Assembly (NCBI GenBank): GCA_022760355.1
Contig: JALEGB010000109.1
Location: forward strand, 1 to 51,406
Direction: 5' to 3'
DNA: 51,406 nucleotides
Source: Neomegalonema sp.
GTDB lineage: Bacteria; Pseudomonadota; Alphaproteobacteria; Rhodobacterales; Rhodobacteraceae
Made by a program: the position numbers and the translations under genes. The notes beneath the pieces are model-generated. The model did not search any database, was not told the DNA's origin, and saw only the letters and a list, made by a program, of their open reading frames with translations. The first letter of the stretch is position 1. Each line of letters opens with the position of its first letter. Positions 25,186 through 32,917 of this stretch are shown here, piece after piece.

Positions 25186-26298
25186 TCATCCGGCGATCTT
25201 TTCTTCCGCCGGATAGGCCGACTGGTGCGCCGCATGCAGGATCGCGACAAACACCATGATCGCAGCCACGTGGTGGATCACCGCCCAAGAGGTCGGCACG
25301 CCATGGGTCAAGGTCGCGACGCCAAAGAGCATCTGAACGGTAATGACCCCAAACGCGATCGCGCCCCAAAGCTTGGTCTTGCCAAAGGCGGAGCGGCGGG
25401 CGCGCCAGAAATAGACCGCGACGCCGGCGAACAGCAGATAGCCGACCATGCGGTGCAGAAACTGGGTCGCCGCCTGCCCCACAAACGGGTTGAACGGCTC
25501 GCTCGCCGGATACAGGCCGCCATCCATCAGCGGCCAATCCCCATAAACGCCGCCAGCGTTGAGCCCGGACGTATAGGCGCCGACGAAAAGCTGAACGCCA
25601 ACCCCAAGCAGCAGCAGCCGCGAGGCCAGCCACATGCCGCTTTCCCGCCGTCGACGCGCCTGCAGCAGGTCGACATCGCTGCGTTTGAGCGAAAAGGCGG
25701 TCCAGAACAGCAACCCAAGGATTACGAAGGCGATCGACAGATGAATCGCCAAGCGGTGCTGGCTGACGTCAGTCCGCCCGACCAGACCGGATTCGACCAT
25801 CCACCAGCCGATAAAGCCCTGCAGCCCGCCCAAGGCGCCGGCAATTGCGATCGGCGCAAGCCAGCCATTGGGAATGGCGCGTTTGATCAGCAACCAGATG
25901 AAAGGCGCAATGAAGACCAAGCCGATCAGCTGTCCCCAGAAACGGTGGGTCCATTCCCACCAGAAAATCGGTTTGAACTCCGCCAGCGTCATCGTCGAGT
26001 TCTGTTCTTTGAACTCAGTCGTGGTCTTGTAAAGTTCAAACGCCTCTTCCCATTCTTTCATGGACAGCGGCGGTAAGAAATGGCCGGCTGCGCTCCAGGT
26101 CGTGATGGAAAGTCCGCTATCGGTGATCCGCGTCAGACCGCCGATCAGGATCTGCGCGACGACCATGATCGCCAGCACGAGAACCCAGATGCGTGTGAGG
26201 CGGCGGTTGCCGTCTCGCGTCGCCTCGCCCGAGCGTGGCGGTTCGCTGTGATTTTGCGGCGCGTCCCCGCCGACTTCTTGAAATATCGATCGCGACAT
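25186..26298 (-). CDS. ctaA: Heme A synthase
   Basis: 370 residues, eight membrane helices. CtaA oxidises heme O to heme A for aa3-type cytochrome oxidases. The four heme-ligand His regions are visible: WEWTHRFWGQLIG, DVSQHRLAIHLS, QFLHRMVGYLL and AVIHHVAAIMV, as in the alphaproteobacterial type 2 enzyme, with GGLTRITDSGLSITTW at the first helix. The first 30 residues are a variable cytoplasmic head. It is the last gene of a minus-strand run that includes the endonuclease V-like gene 21 bp upstream and the giant ABC-like gene before that; the promoter for ctaA may therefore be shared. Confidence 0.96.
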   Translation of the reverse strand: MSRSIFQEVGGDAPQNHSEPPRSGEATRDGNRRLTRIWVLVLAIMVVAQILIGGLTRITDSGLSITTWSAAGHFLPPLSMKEWEEAFELYKTTTEFKEQNSTMTLAEFKPIFWWEWTHRFWGQLIGLVFIAPFIWLLIKRAIPNGWLAPIAIAGALGGLQGFIGWWMVESGLVGRTDVSQHRLAIHLSIAFVILGLLFWTAFSLKRSDVDLLQARRRRESGMWLASRLLLLGVGVQLFVGAYTSGLNAGGVYGDWPLMDGGLYPASEPFNPFVGQAATQFLHRMVGYLLFAGVAVYFWRARRSAFGKTKLWGAIAFGVITVQMLFGVATLTHGVPTSWAVIHHVAAIMVFVAILHAAHQSAYPAEEKIAG

Positions 26299-26319
26299 GC
26301 GCGGCTTTCGCCCCTGAAT

Positions 26320-26850
26320 CTACGGCGACGCCAGAGCGCGGCGCGCCTCCTTATCCACGCGCTTGATATGCTCTGGCAGGCGATGTTGGCCAGCCATCGC
26401 GCCGACATGCCGCGCAGCCAATTCCGCGTCGAGGCCAATTGCCGACACATAAAGCGGGTTTTTCGCGCCGCCGCGGCGCACGGGGTGGGCAAAGTCGGCG
26501 CTTCGAAACGGCGTTTTGGCGACGCCGACCACAGGTGTGCGCCGACCGAGCGCTTCAAAGAGATGTGCGCCAAGACCAGGGCGGCCCGCGGCGTCGAGCG
26601 TTACGTAGCCGTCAATCACAATCGCGGATGGCGCGTAGGTCAGATCCTCCAGCGCGGCGACCAGCAATGGCAGCTCACGCTCGTAGAAACGGCCGGGTCG
26701 ATAGGGCGCCGGCGGCGCGTCGATGCGCCGACTCCAAAGCTGAAGGATCGCCGGCGAGGACCAGTCGGCGAAGGACGCGGCCGCGATCGCTTGCGCCGCA
26801 TCGCCATAAGCCGCGTCCAGCGCTACGATCGGATCGGCCGCGACGCTCAC
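26320..26850 (-). CDS. Endonuclease V-like protein, short and divergent
   Basis: 176 residues against about 220 for typical Nfi. The core pattern fits: Asp12 in VALDAAYG, Glu59 in YERELPLLVAALE, Asp80 in AIVIDGY, then RPGLGAHLFEALGRRTPVVGVAKT and a C-terminal LPEHIKRVDKEARRAL helix. These Asp/Glu positions correspond to the metal-binding residues of endonuclease V, which nicks DNA (or RNA) near deaminated adenine. The N-terminal 30 residues of the family are missing. Start and the preceding gene's stop overlap as ATGA, so translation is probably coupled to the ABC-like gene. The function could differ from classic endonuclease V. Confidence 0.75.
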   Translation of the reverse strand: MSVAADPIVALDAAYGDAAQAIAAASFADWSSPAILQLWSRRIDAPPAPYRPGRFYERELPLLVAALEDLTYAPSAIVIDGYVTLDAAGRPGLGAHLFEALGRRTPVVGVAKTPFRSADFAHPVRRGGAKNPLYVSAIGLDAELAARHVGAMAGQHRLPEHIKRVDKEARRALASP

Positions 26851-29800
26851 CGTATCGGTCTCGTCGCCACTTCGGCGCCCAGCAGCGCGCCCCCGCCAAG
26901 TACGCCGTCTCGCGTCGCGGCGTCTTCGCGAAGTTCTTCATTTTCCAATCGTGTCGCCCGCAACCGCTGCGAAGCGCGCATAAGATTGCCTGAGATCGCC
27001 ATCAGCATATGCATTGCGGCGTCGCGATCGCTCCGTATGACATCCATAAATTCCTCAGCGCCAATCTTCAGGCCGCGCACGTCGGTTACAGCGACGAAGT
27101 CCAACGTGCGAGGTTCGGCGCGCAGCACCGATAGGTCGCCGATGACGCGTCCTGGTTCGACGAGGGTTACGGCTTCGGTTGGGCCATCGCCCTCGGGCCA
27201 ACGCAGTTCCGCCAACCCGCTGTCGAGGATATAGGCCCCGTCCGGCATATCGCCATGCGCGAAGATTTTTTCCCCCGCCTGCGCTTCGACAAATTCGGAG
27301 GCGAAGCCTAGGAGGCGTAGTTGTGCGCGAGCGAGGCCGCGAAACATCTGCGAGCGGGCCAGAATGCGGATTCGTTTCGTAAGTTCTTCGCTACCGGTCG
27401 CGTCTTCGATGTCTTGTCGCTCCAACCGGATTGCGGCCGGCGCCGCCAGCGCCGCGCGCGCATCGATTGGCTGCGGCTCCGAACTCTCCGCGTCGACATC
27501 GATCCGGCGGAGCGTTTCGTTGCTGATTTCAAATGACGCGTCATAGCCGCCCGCATCGGGCGCCTCTTCGTCAAGTATGATCAGCGTCGCGTCGGGGAGC
27601 ATAGCGCGGGTCTCGCGCAGCAACTTCGATCGCTCTTCGGCGCTATGGCTGCGCAGCGCGTCCTCAAAGATGACGATGTCAGGTCGTTTGATGAGCGCGC
27701 GGCCCAACGCGATGCGCTCACGCATCCGCGGCGTCAGATCCGCGCCATTCGCCCCCACAGGCGCGGCGCCGGCATGGTGGGTGAGCGCGCCGCCGAGTCC
27801 CTCCGCTTCGGCGACCTCCAGCACAATCTCGCGAACGCGCTGCGTTTCCGTTGAGCTGCGGAGCGGCAAATGTCCGTAGAGCGCGTTTTCAAGCGGGCTC
27901 AACGGCGCAATGTAGGCGTCTGGCGCAATGGGCGCGAACAGGTCGCTCATTTCTTCGAGCAATCGCGGTCCGTTCGCATGGCGCTCGGCAAGAATGCGAT
28001 TGCGGAACGCTTTGGGCAGGCGCGCCCCGATCTGCTCCGGCGTCGTCCGGAAAAGAAGCTCCTGCAGCAGAACCAGATCATCGTTCGAAAGTTTTGGCGC
28101 AGGGCCGCAGCGATTGAGTTTGTAGTCCAGCCGTTCGAGCCGGGTGAGCAGCTCCGCGCTCACGCCGCCCAGCCGGGCGAATAGGCGATGATCAGGCGCG
28201 ACGCCGCGAAAAGCTCGCGTGAGAACGGTCAGGAAATCCCGAGCGACCTCTTGCAGCTGCGCGGACAATCCCAGCCGTTCAGCGCACGCCAAAAGTCTCC
28301 GGTCGATGTGCTCAGACATCGCCAGCGCAGGGCGTTTTGCGCCAAAGACAAGGTTTTCGACGATCGTCAGGCCTGGATTGAAGCCTTTTGGATCAAAGCG
28401 CCGCGCCGCGTCGCCGAGGCCTTCAGCGCGCAGTTGCGCCGCGATGCGAGGGCGCAGCGCCACAATCTGTTGCGCCAGTTCCGGGTTGGCTTGCGGATCC
28501 AGCGGTATCTCGAGACCACGCCGGGCGACGGCGTTTTCATAGCCGAAGCGATCAATCATCTCAATCCAGGCTGCGCGCAGAGAATCGTCGTCATGCGGCG
28601 TTTCGAGCGCAGGATTGTGCCAACGTCCCTCAAACGCGTCGAGGCTGTTGCCGGTCGCCGCCGCCTCCTGCTCGCACCGTTCAGCGGATCGGTCGCTTTG
28701 GCGGGCGGCGCAATCCGGCGCCGCGGGTTCCGCGGCGAAGCTGCTGCGGATGTTGTCCCAGATCGTCGCCTCAAACAGCTTCGGTTCGCTCGCGATATAG
28801 CCGATCCGCGCCGTGGCTGCGGAGGCGGGCGCGTCGGCGAGGGCGAGGTCGCCGATATGGATGGAGCCGTTCTCAAGCGGCGTCATGCGGGCCAGGGCCT
28901 GGGCCAGCGCCGCGCGCACCATCGCGTCGCCGCCTGTCACGGCGATGGTGCCGCCAGCCGGAAACTCTGCGGAAACCCCTTGCAGAACGGCGGAGTCCCC
29001 GACCGCGCCCAGCGCTACATTTTCCAACCGTATGGTCCCGTTCAGATGTGGGGCCGGGCTGATGGCGGTCGTCTTTGGGATCGCCGGCTGATCGTGCGCT
29101 ATGTGCGTAGACGCCGTCGATGCTGGCGCCTCTGGCGCAGGAGCGACATCGGCGGCGCCGTCGGCCGGCGCGGCGCGGCGCAGTGTTCGCACGGCTTCCG
29201 CTCCGCGCCCTTCCAGCCCCAAAGCGGCGGCGGCGGACAAGCGATGCGCGATATCTTTGCCAGCGCGCCCGATCCGATCGCCTGCGCGTGTAAACGCAGC
29301 GCTCGTGCGCGCGGCCCAGGCTTGCGCGCGGCGCGCGGCGCCGGCGAGTTCGTCCCTCTCCGCCGCAGCGGCGCGCGCCTCAGTCGGCGTGGCTGCTAAG
29401 CCGGCGGGAGAAAAACGCTCCATCACCGCCAGATATCGGGTGTTCATTTCTTGAAGCTGGTTCACATAGGCGAGCAATTCTTTCCATGGGTTCGCGAGGT
29501 CTTTATACGCCGCAAGCGCAGCGACCAGCGCGCCAACGGTCAACTCGCCGCGGATCACCAGCCAGCCCCCGATAGAGAAATAGAGGAGAGGCGTAATCTG
29601 ATTGATGAAGTTGTTGAGAAACTTCATGAAGTACTTTTTGCGGTATATCCGCAGTCGGATATTGAATATCCGGCCGAGCCGGTTCGAAAACGCCGCTTCT
29701 CGCCGCCGCACGCCATTATTCGCGCGCAGATCCTCGACCGCGGCGAAGGTGTCGCCCAGCTCCTGGCTCAACCGGCGCACTTCCCCGATCCGCTCCCGCT

Positions 29801-30407
29801 GCAGCTTATTCACTTGTCGCTGCAGCAACGGGATCAGGTAGGCCTGTAGGGGGATGAAAGCGATTGACGCGAGGCCAAGCCACACGGACTGAAAGAACAG
29901 AAAGGCGAGGATCGTCAGCATTTGGCCGGCAAGAAAGACCGGCTGGGCCACCACCTCGGACATCACGCCGCCCAAGGGCTCCACTTCGCTTGTGACCATC
30001 GACACAACTTCGCCTTGCGAAGTGCGCCGAAATTCCGGCAGCGGGAAGTGAATCATCCTGTCAATGAGCGTGAACCGTAGCCGACGGATCAATCGCTCGC
30101 CGATGCGCCCCTTATAGAGGTTCATCGCCATCTTCATGAGGCCTGCGGCCACAACGACGACGAGGAACGCGCCGCAAAGCCATAGCAGCTCAGCCGTTCG
30201 GGCGTCGGCGTCGCTGCCCGCCGCCCCCGTTACGCCGATCGCGTCATTGATGATTACTTTCGGAATCTCAAGCGCGAGATACTGCAGCGGAAACAGCGCG
30301 AGCGCCAAGCCCAGCGCGGCAAGCTGTTGCAGGCGGCTAAAACGCCATACGAATTTGAACAGGGTTGGTTCCATAGCTGCCGTGAGATTGGCGCCGCATT
30401 GCGTCAT
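26847..30407 (-). CDS. Giant ABC-exporter-like protein with degenerate ATPase and C-terminal cNMP-binding domain
   Basis: About 1186 residues; the start is unclear (ATG at 30407 or 30374, neither with a good ribosome site; the shorter begins MEPTLFKFVWRF). An exporter-type membrane domain (about residues 30-330) is followed by a long Ala-rich linker, then an ABC ATPase-like region from about 460. Its Walker A place reads AVTGGDAMVRAALA (no GK[S/T]), the Q-loop reads IASEPKLFEATIWDNI, the signature place reads LTPRMRERIALGRAL (no SGGQ), Walker B is IVIFEDAL and the switch His is absent (LIILDEEAP). Hundreds of extra residues lie inside, with three repeats of an ENxxxG-like segment (IWDNI, IVENLVFG, PLENALYG). 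The last about 170 residues form a cyclic-nucleotide-binding domain (GDLSVLRAEPRTLDF) and a helical tail. It probably cannot hydrolyse ATP normally. It overlaps the endonuclease V-like gene by 4 bp. Confidence 0.85.
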   Translation of the reverse strand: MTQCGANLTAAMEPTLFKFVWRFSRLQQLAALGLALALFPLQYLALEIPKVIINDAIGVTGAAGSDADARTAELLWLCGAFLVVVVAAGLMKMAMNLYKGRIGERLIRRLRFTLIDRMIHFPLPEFRRTSQGEVVSMVTSEVEPLGGVMSEVVAQPVFLAGQMLTILAFLFFQSVWLGLASIAFIPLQAYLIPLLQRQVNKLQRERIGEVRRLSQELGDTFAAVEDLRANNGVRRREAAFSNRLGRIFNIRLRIYRKKYFMKFLNNFINQITPLLYFSIGGWLVIRGELTVGALVAALAAYKDLANPWKELLAYVNQLQEMNTRYLAVMERFSPAGLAATPTEARAAAAERDELAGAARRAQAWAARTSAAFTRAGDRIGRAGKDIAHRLSAAAALGLEGRGAEAVRTLRRAAPADGAADVAPAPEAPASTASTHIAHDQPAIPKTTAISPAPHLNGTIRLENVALGAVGDSAVLQGVSAEFPAGGTIAVTGGDAMVRAALAQALARMTPLENGSIHIGDLALADAPASAATARIGYIASEPKLFEATIWDNIRSSFAAEPAAPDCAARQSDRSAERCEQEAAATGNSLDAFEGRWHNPALETPHDDDSLRAAWIEMIDRFGYENAVARRGLEIPLDPQANPELAQQIVALRPRIAAQLRAEGLGDAARRFDPKGFNPGLTIVENLVFGAKRPALAMSEHIDRRLLACAERLGLSAQLQEVARDFLTVLTRAFRGVAPDHRLFARLGGVSAELLTRLERLDYKLNRCGPAPKLSNDDLVLLQELLFRTTPEQIGARLPKAFRNRILAERHANGPRLLEEMSDLFAPIAPDAYIAPLSPLENALYGHLPLRSSTETQRVREIVLEVAEAEGLGGALTHHAGAAPVGANGADLTPRMRERIALGRALIKRPDIVIFEDALRSHSAEERSKLLRETRAMLPDATLIILDEEAPDAGGYDASFEISNETLRRIDVDAESSEPQPIDARAALAAPAAIRLERQDIEDATGSEELTKRIRILARSQMFRGLARAQLRLLGFASEFVEAQAGEKIFAHGDMPDGAYILDSGLAELRWPEGDGPTEAVTLVEPGRVIGDLSVLRAEPRTLDFVAVTDVRGLKIGAEEFMDVIRSDRDAAMHMLMAISGNLMRASQRLRATRLENEELREDAATRDGVLGGGALLGAEVATRPIR

Positions 30408-30443
30408 TTCCAGAGAAAGCAAAAAAGAGTGATAACAAACGGG

Positions 30444-32285
30444 TCACGCTAAATCGTTAGCGCGTCGCGCAATGTAGCCGCGCCAATCTCCAAAAGCGGT
30501 GACGTCACGCGCCAACCTATGCGCCGTGGCCGCGCAAAACACGCTGCGAACGACGTCGCCGTCGGCGAGCCTGGCTGAGCCAACGCTGCATTCCGCCGGC
30601 AATGTCGCGATGAAGTCGCCCAACGCTGTGCGTGGCAACGCCCAGAGCTCGATGGGAAATGCGGCGCCGTTCTCGTCGCCGACCCAATGGAGCGCCGACC
30701 GCTCATGGGCGTCGGCCCGGATCGCATAGAGCCGATAGCTCGGCGCCGTTAGGGCGTTGCGCAGGAAGCGCCCGCCGAGCGTCGCGACTTCATGATGAAG
30801 CGCCATGCCGCTCATGTGCTCGCCGCTCAGCGCAATCGCAATCTCGGCGTCCTCCAGCTTGGCGACAGGGTCTCGCGCGATGCATGGCGGCAGAGAGGTG
30901 GCGCCGATCGGCGCCGAAAAGGCGCGCGCTAAACGACGCGCGATGCTTACCAGCCGCGCCTCTGCGCCCGGGGCGCCGATCAATGTGGTCGAGCCTGGTC
31001 TCCCATCGGGGCGCGGCTGAGACGGCGTTGCGACGCCTGGCAGGCCGAGAAGATCGGCGAAATTGCTGAAATAGCTTAACTCATAGTCAAGTGCGATCGG
31101 GTCCTGCTCCGCTTCGCTCAGCTCAACATATCGGGGCGTGGATGGAAGCAGCAGCGCGTCCGCCTGAGACAGTATTTGGGTGACGGCGCGGTTGATATCC
31201 TCAAGTTGGCGCAGACCGCCAAAGAGATCGGCTGCGCTGAAACGTTCGGCTGCGCTGATCTGGCGACGGGTCGCGGTAAGAAAGGAGGCGGGCGACTGCC
31301 GAAGGAACATTTCCAGGGCGCGAAAGCGCTCGGCGCCCCAGACCCCGCTGGCGAGGCGCAAGCCGATCTCGAAGATCGGCGCCATGTCAACGACCTTGAT
31401 TTTGTAACCGATCGACTCGGCCAGACCGAGCGCCGCCTCAAACGAAGCGGCCTGGCGATTGTCGCCGTAGAATCGGCGGCAGGCGCGGTCTGGAGCCGCA
31501 AGGGTGACATTTGAGGGCGCCGGCCCGGCGGCGGGCGGCGCGACAGGGGGGCGGACAGGGCCTTCCGGGTCTTCGACGGCGATCGCGCGCAACACTGTGT
31601 AAGCGTCATCAATCGCATGTGCGATGATAGGGGTCGTGTCGGTCATGCTGCGCGCCAGGACGACGCCTCGCAGCGAAGTCGCGCTTCGGCTTGGCGTCAG
31701 GGCGACGACGCCATTCATCGCCGCTGGGATTCGCGCCGCGCCGCCGGCGCCGGCGGCGATTGAGAAACATACAGCGCCGTGAGACACGATAACAGCTGCG
31801 CCCGACGCCGCGCCGCCGGGCGCTGCATGCGCGGAGACAGCGTTTCGAGGCGGGGGATGCGGCGTGCGCAAACCGCTGAGGCCGACAGCGAACTGGTCCA
31901 GGTTTGTTTTGCCTATGGGGATCGCGCCGCATTGGCGCAGCCTCTGGACGACAAATGCGTCGCGCCGAGCGGTGTAGGCGTAGTCGGGACAAGATGCTGT
32001 TGTGCGCGCGGCGTCTAGATCGAGGTTGTCTTGAACTGCGAAGGGGACGCCCCATAACGGTCGGCTTGGATCGGGATGTGGGCCGAGTTTGCGCGCTTCT
32101 GCGCGCACTTCGTTAATATCCCGAAGATGGATGAATATTCCAGGATCGTTTATTTGATCTATCTGCGCGTATACGTGAGAGATAACAGATTCTGGCGAAA
32201 GTCCACCCGCGTAAGCAGTGCTGAGATCTTCCAGCTTCAGTGATTTAAGCCCCCCAGCCACAGCTAACGGCCCTTTCATCGTCAT
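30444..32285 (-). CDS. Allophanate hydrolase-like protein, amidase catalytic residues lost
   Basis: 613 residues from ATG at 32285. It has the two-domain layout of allophanate hydrolase (AtzF/DUR2): an amidase-signature domain and a C-terminal domain with LSGEHMSGMALHHEV, YRLYAIRA and VTAFGDWRGYIARR. Normal enzymes use a Ser-cisSer-Lys triad (AtzF Lys91, Ser165, Ser189). Here the aligned residues are Gln85 (FAVQDNLD), Ala159 (PGGAASGAAV) and Ala183 (GAGGAARIPA), with exactly the same spacing, so all three are replaced. The amidase Asp before the nucleophile is also gone. It is therefore probably a pseudoenzyme. No urea carboxylase or uptake genes are nearby. It ends 37-70 bp before the giant ABC-like gene on the same strand and is divergent from the RyR-domain gene. 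Confidence 0.88.
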   Translation of the reverse strand: MTMKGPLAVAGGLKSLKLEDLSTAYAGGLSPESVISHVYAQIDQINDPGIFIHLRDINEVRAEARKLGPHPDPSRPLWGVPFAVQDNLDLDAARTTASCPDYAYTARRDAFVVQRLRQCGAIPIGKTNLDQFAVGLSGLRTPHPPPRNAVSAHAAPGGAASGAAVIVSHGAVCFSIAAGAGGAARIPAAMNGVVALTPSRSATSLRGVVLARSMTDTTPIIAHAIDDAYTVLRAIAVEDPEGPVRPPVAPPAAGPAPSNVTLAAPDRACRRFYGDNRQAASFEAALGLAESIGYKIKVVDMAPIFEIGLRLASGVWGAERFRALEMFLRQSPASFLTATRRQISAAERFSAADLFGGLRQLEDINRAVTQILSQADALLLPSTPRYVELSEAEQDPIALDYELSYFSNFADLLGLPGVATPSQPRPDGRPGSTTLIGAPGAEARLVSIARRLARAFSAPIGATSLPPCIARDPVAKLEDAEIAIALSGEHMSGMALHHEVATLGGRFLRNALTAPSYRLYAIRADAHERSALHWVGDENGAAFPIELWALPRTALGDFIATLPAECSVGSARLADGDVVRSVFCAATAHRLARDVTAFGDWRGYIARRANDLA

Positions 32286-32403
32286 ATCGCCCGCCCGAAT
32301 GCCGACAATTTCGGAAGCTCTCGGTCTATGCAATGAAATCCTGGTATCGTCAGGGTAACAACGTTAGTTAATGGGACTGATTTCGCGCGCTGGAGGCAGG
32401 ACC

Positions 32404-32697
32404 GTGACATACAATCCCAAGCCTATCGATACGTCGAAAACCGTACTCACAGATTCGCAAAGCGCGTTGATTGAGCTGCTTGCTGAAAATGTACATGACG
32501 TTTGGGCCCAAAAACGCTTCTCAGAGGGATGGACGTATGGCGCCAAGCGTGATGACGACGCCAAGACGCATCCCAGTCTGGCGCCTTTTGGCGAGCTTTC
32601 GCGCACCGAACAAGATTATGATCGAGTGATGATCGAGCAAGTGGTCAAAGCCGCGATTGAGCTGGGCTACAAAATCGAGCGTCCGCCTGAGGAATAA
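32404..32697 (+). CDS. RyR-domain protein
   Basis: 97 residues from GTG at 32404 with GGAGGCAGG just upstream; an ATG 33 bp earlier has no ribosome site. Residues 27-95 match the RyR repeat first seen in ryanodine receptors: LAENVHDVWAQKRFSEGWTYG, a KTHPSLAPFGELS loop and EQDYDRVMIEQVVKAAIELGYKI. Prokaryotic RyR domains are small ligand- or protein-binding modules, found in phage genes and in gene clusters of putative conflict systems. The following gene (220 bp on, same strand) encodes a lysozyme-trypsin fusion, which could be a partner. Divergent from the allophanate-hydrolase-like gene. Confidence 0.85.
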   Translation: MTYNPKPIDTSKTVLTDSQSALIELLAENVHDVWAQKRFSEGWTYGAKRDDDAKTHPSLAPFGELSRTEQDYDRVMIEQVVKAAIELGYKIERPPEE

Positions 32698-32747
32698 GCC
32701 GCCTGCCGGACGCTGGCTCGGCCAGATTTAGGAGTTCCCATCCTAGG
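32698..32747. repeat. Repeat family B, copy 1
   Basis: Fifty bases starting directly after the RyR gene stop codon and containing ACGCTGGCTCGGCCAGATTT. About 43 of 50 positions match 41483-41532 in the same orientation, both ending CCTAGG; a partial copy is at 8877. Confidence 0.85.
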
Positions 32748-32917
32748 CGCAACTTGTCGGTTCGGCGCATTGGTTGGCGTCGTGTCCGCGCTGCTCGCGA
32801 AACTGTATAAAGCCGGCGCGTTCGGTTCGCGTTCCCTTGGCGGAGGGAAGCGCGCACGGTTAACTATCATGGCTTGACGCGGCGCCGGATGGCGCGCCGA
32901 ATCGAATTGAGGGGAAC

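Noticed and set aside
28188-29399. 403-residue plus-strand frame opposite the ABC-like gene
   Set aside because: Arg-rich antisense shadow produced by GC-rich codons; no family motif, and the minus frame has clear domains.
30444-32285. Functional allophanate hydrolase of a urea-degradation pathway
   Set aside because: Catalytic Lys and both Ser are replaced and no urea carboxylase gene is present.
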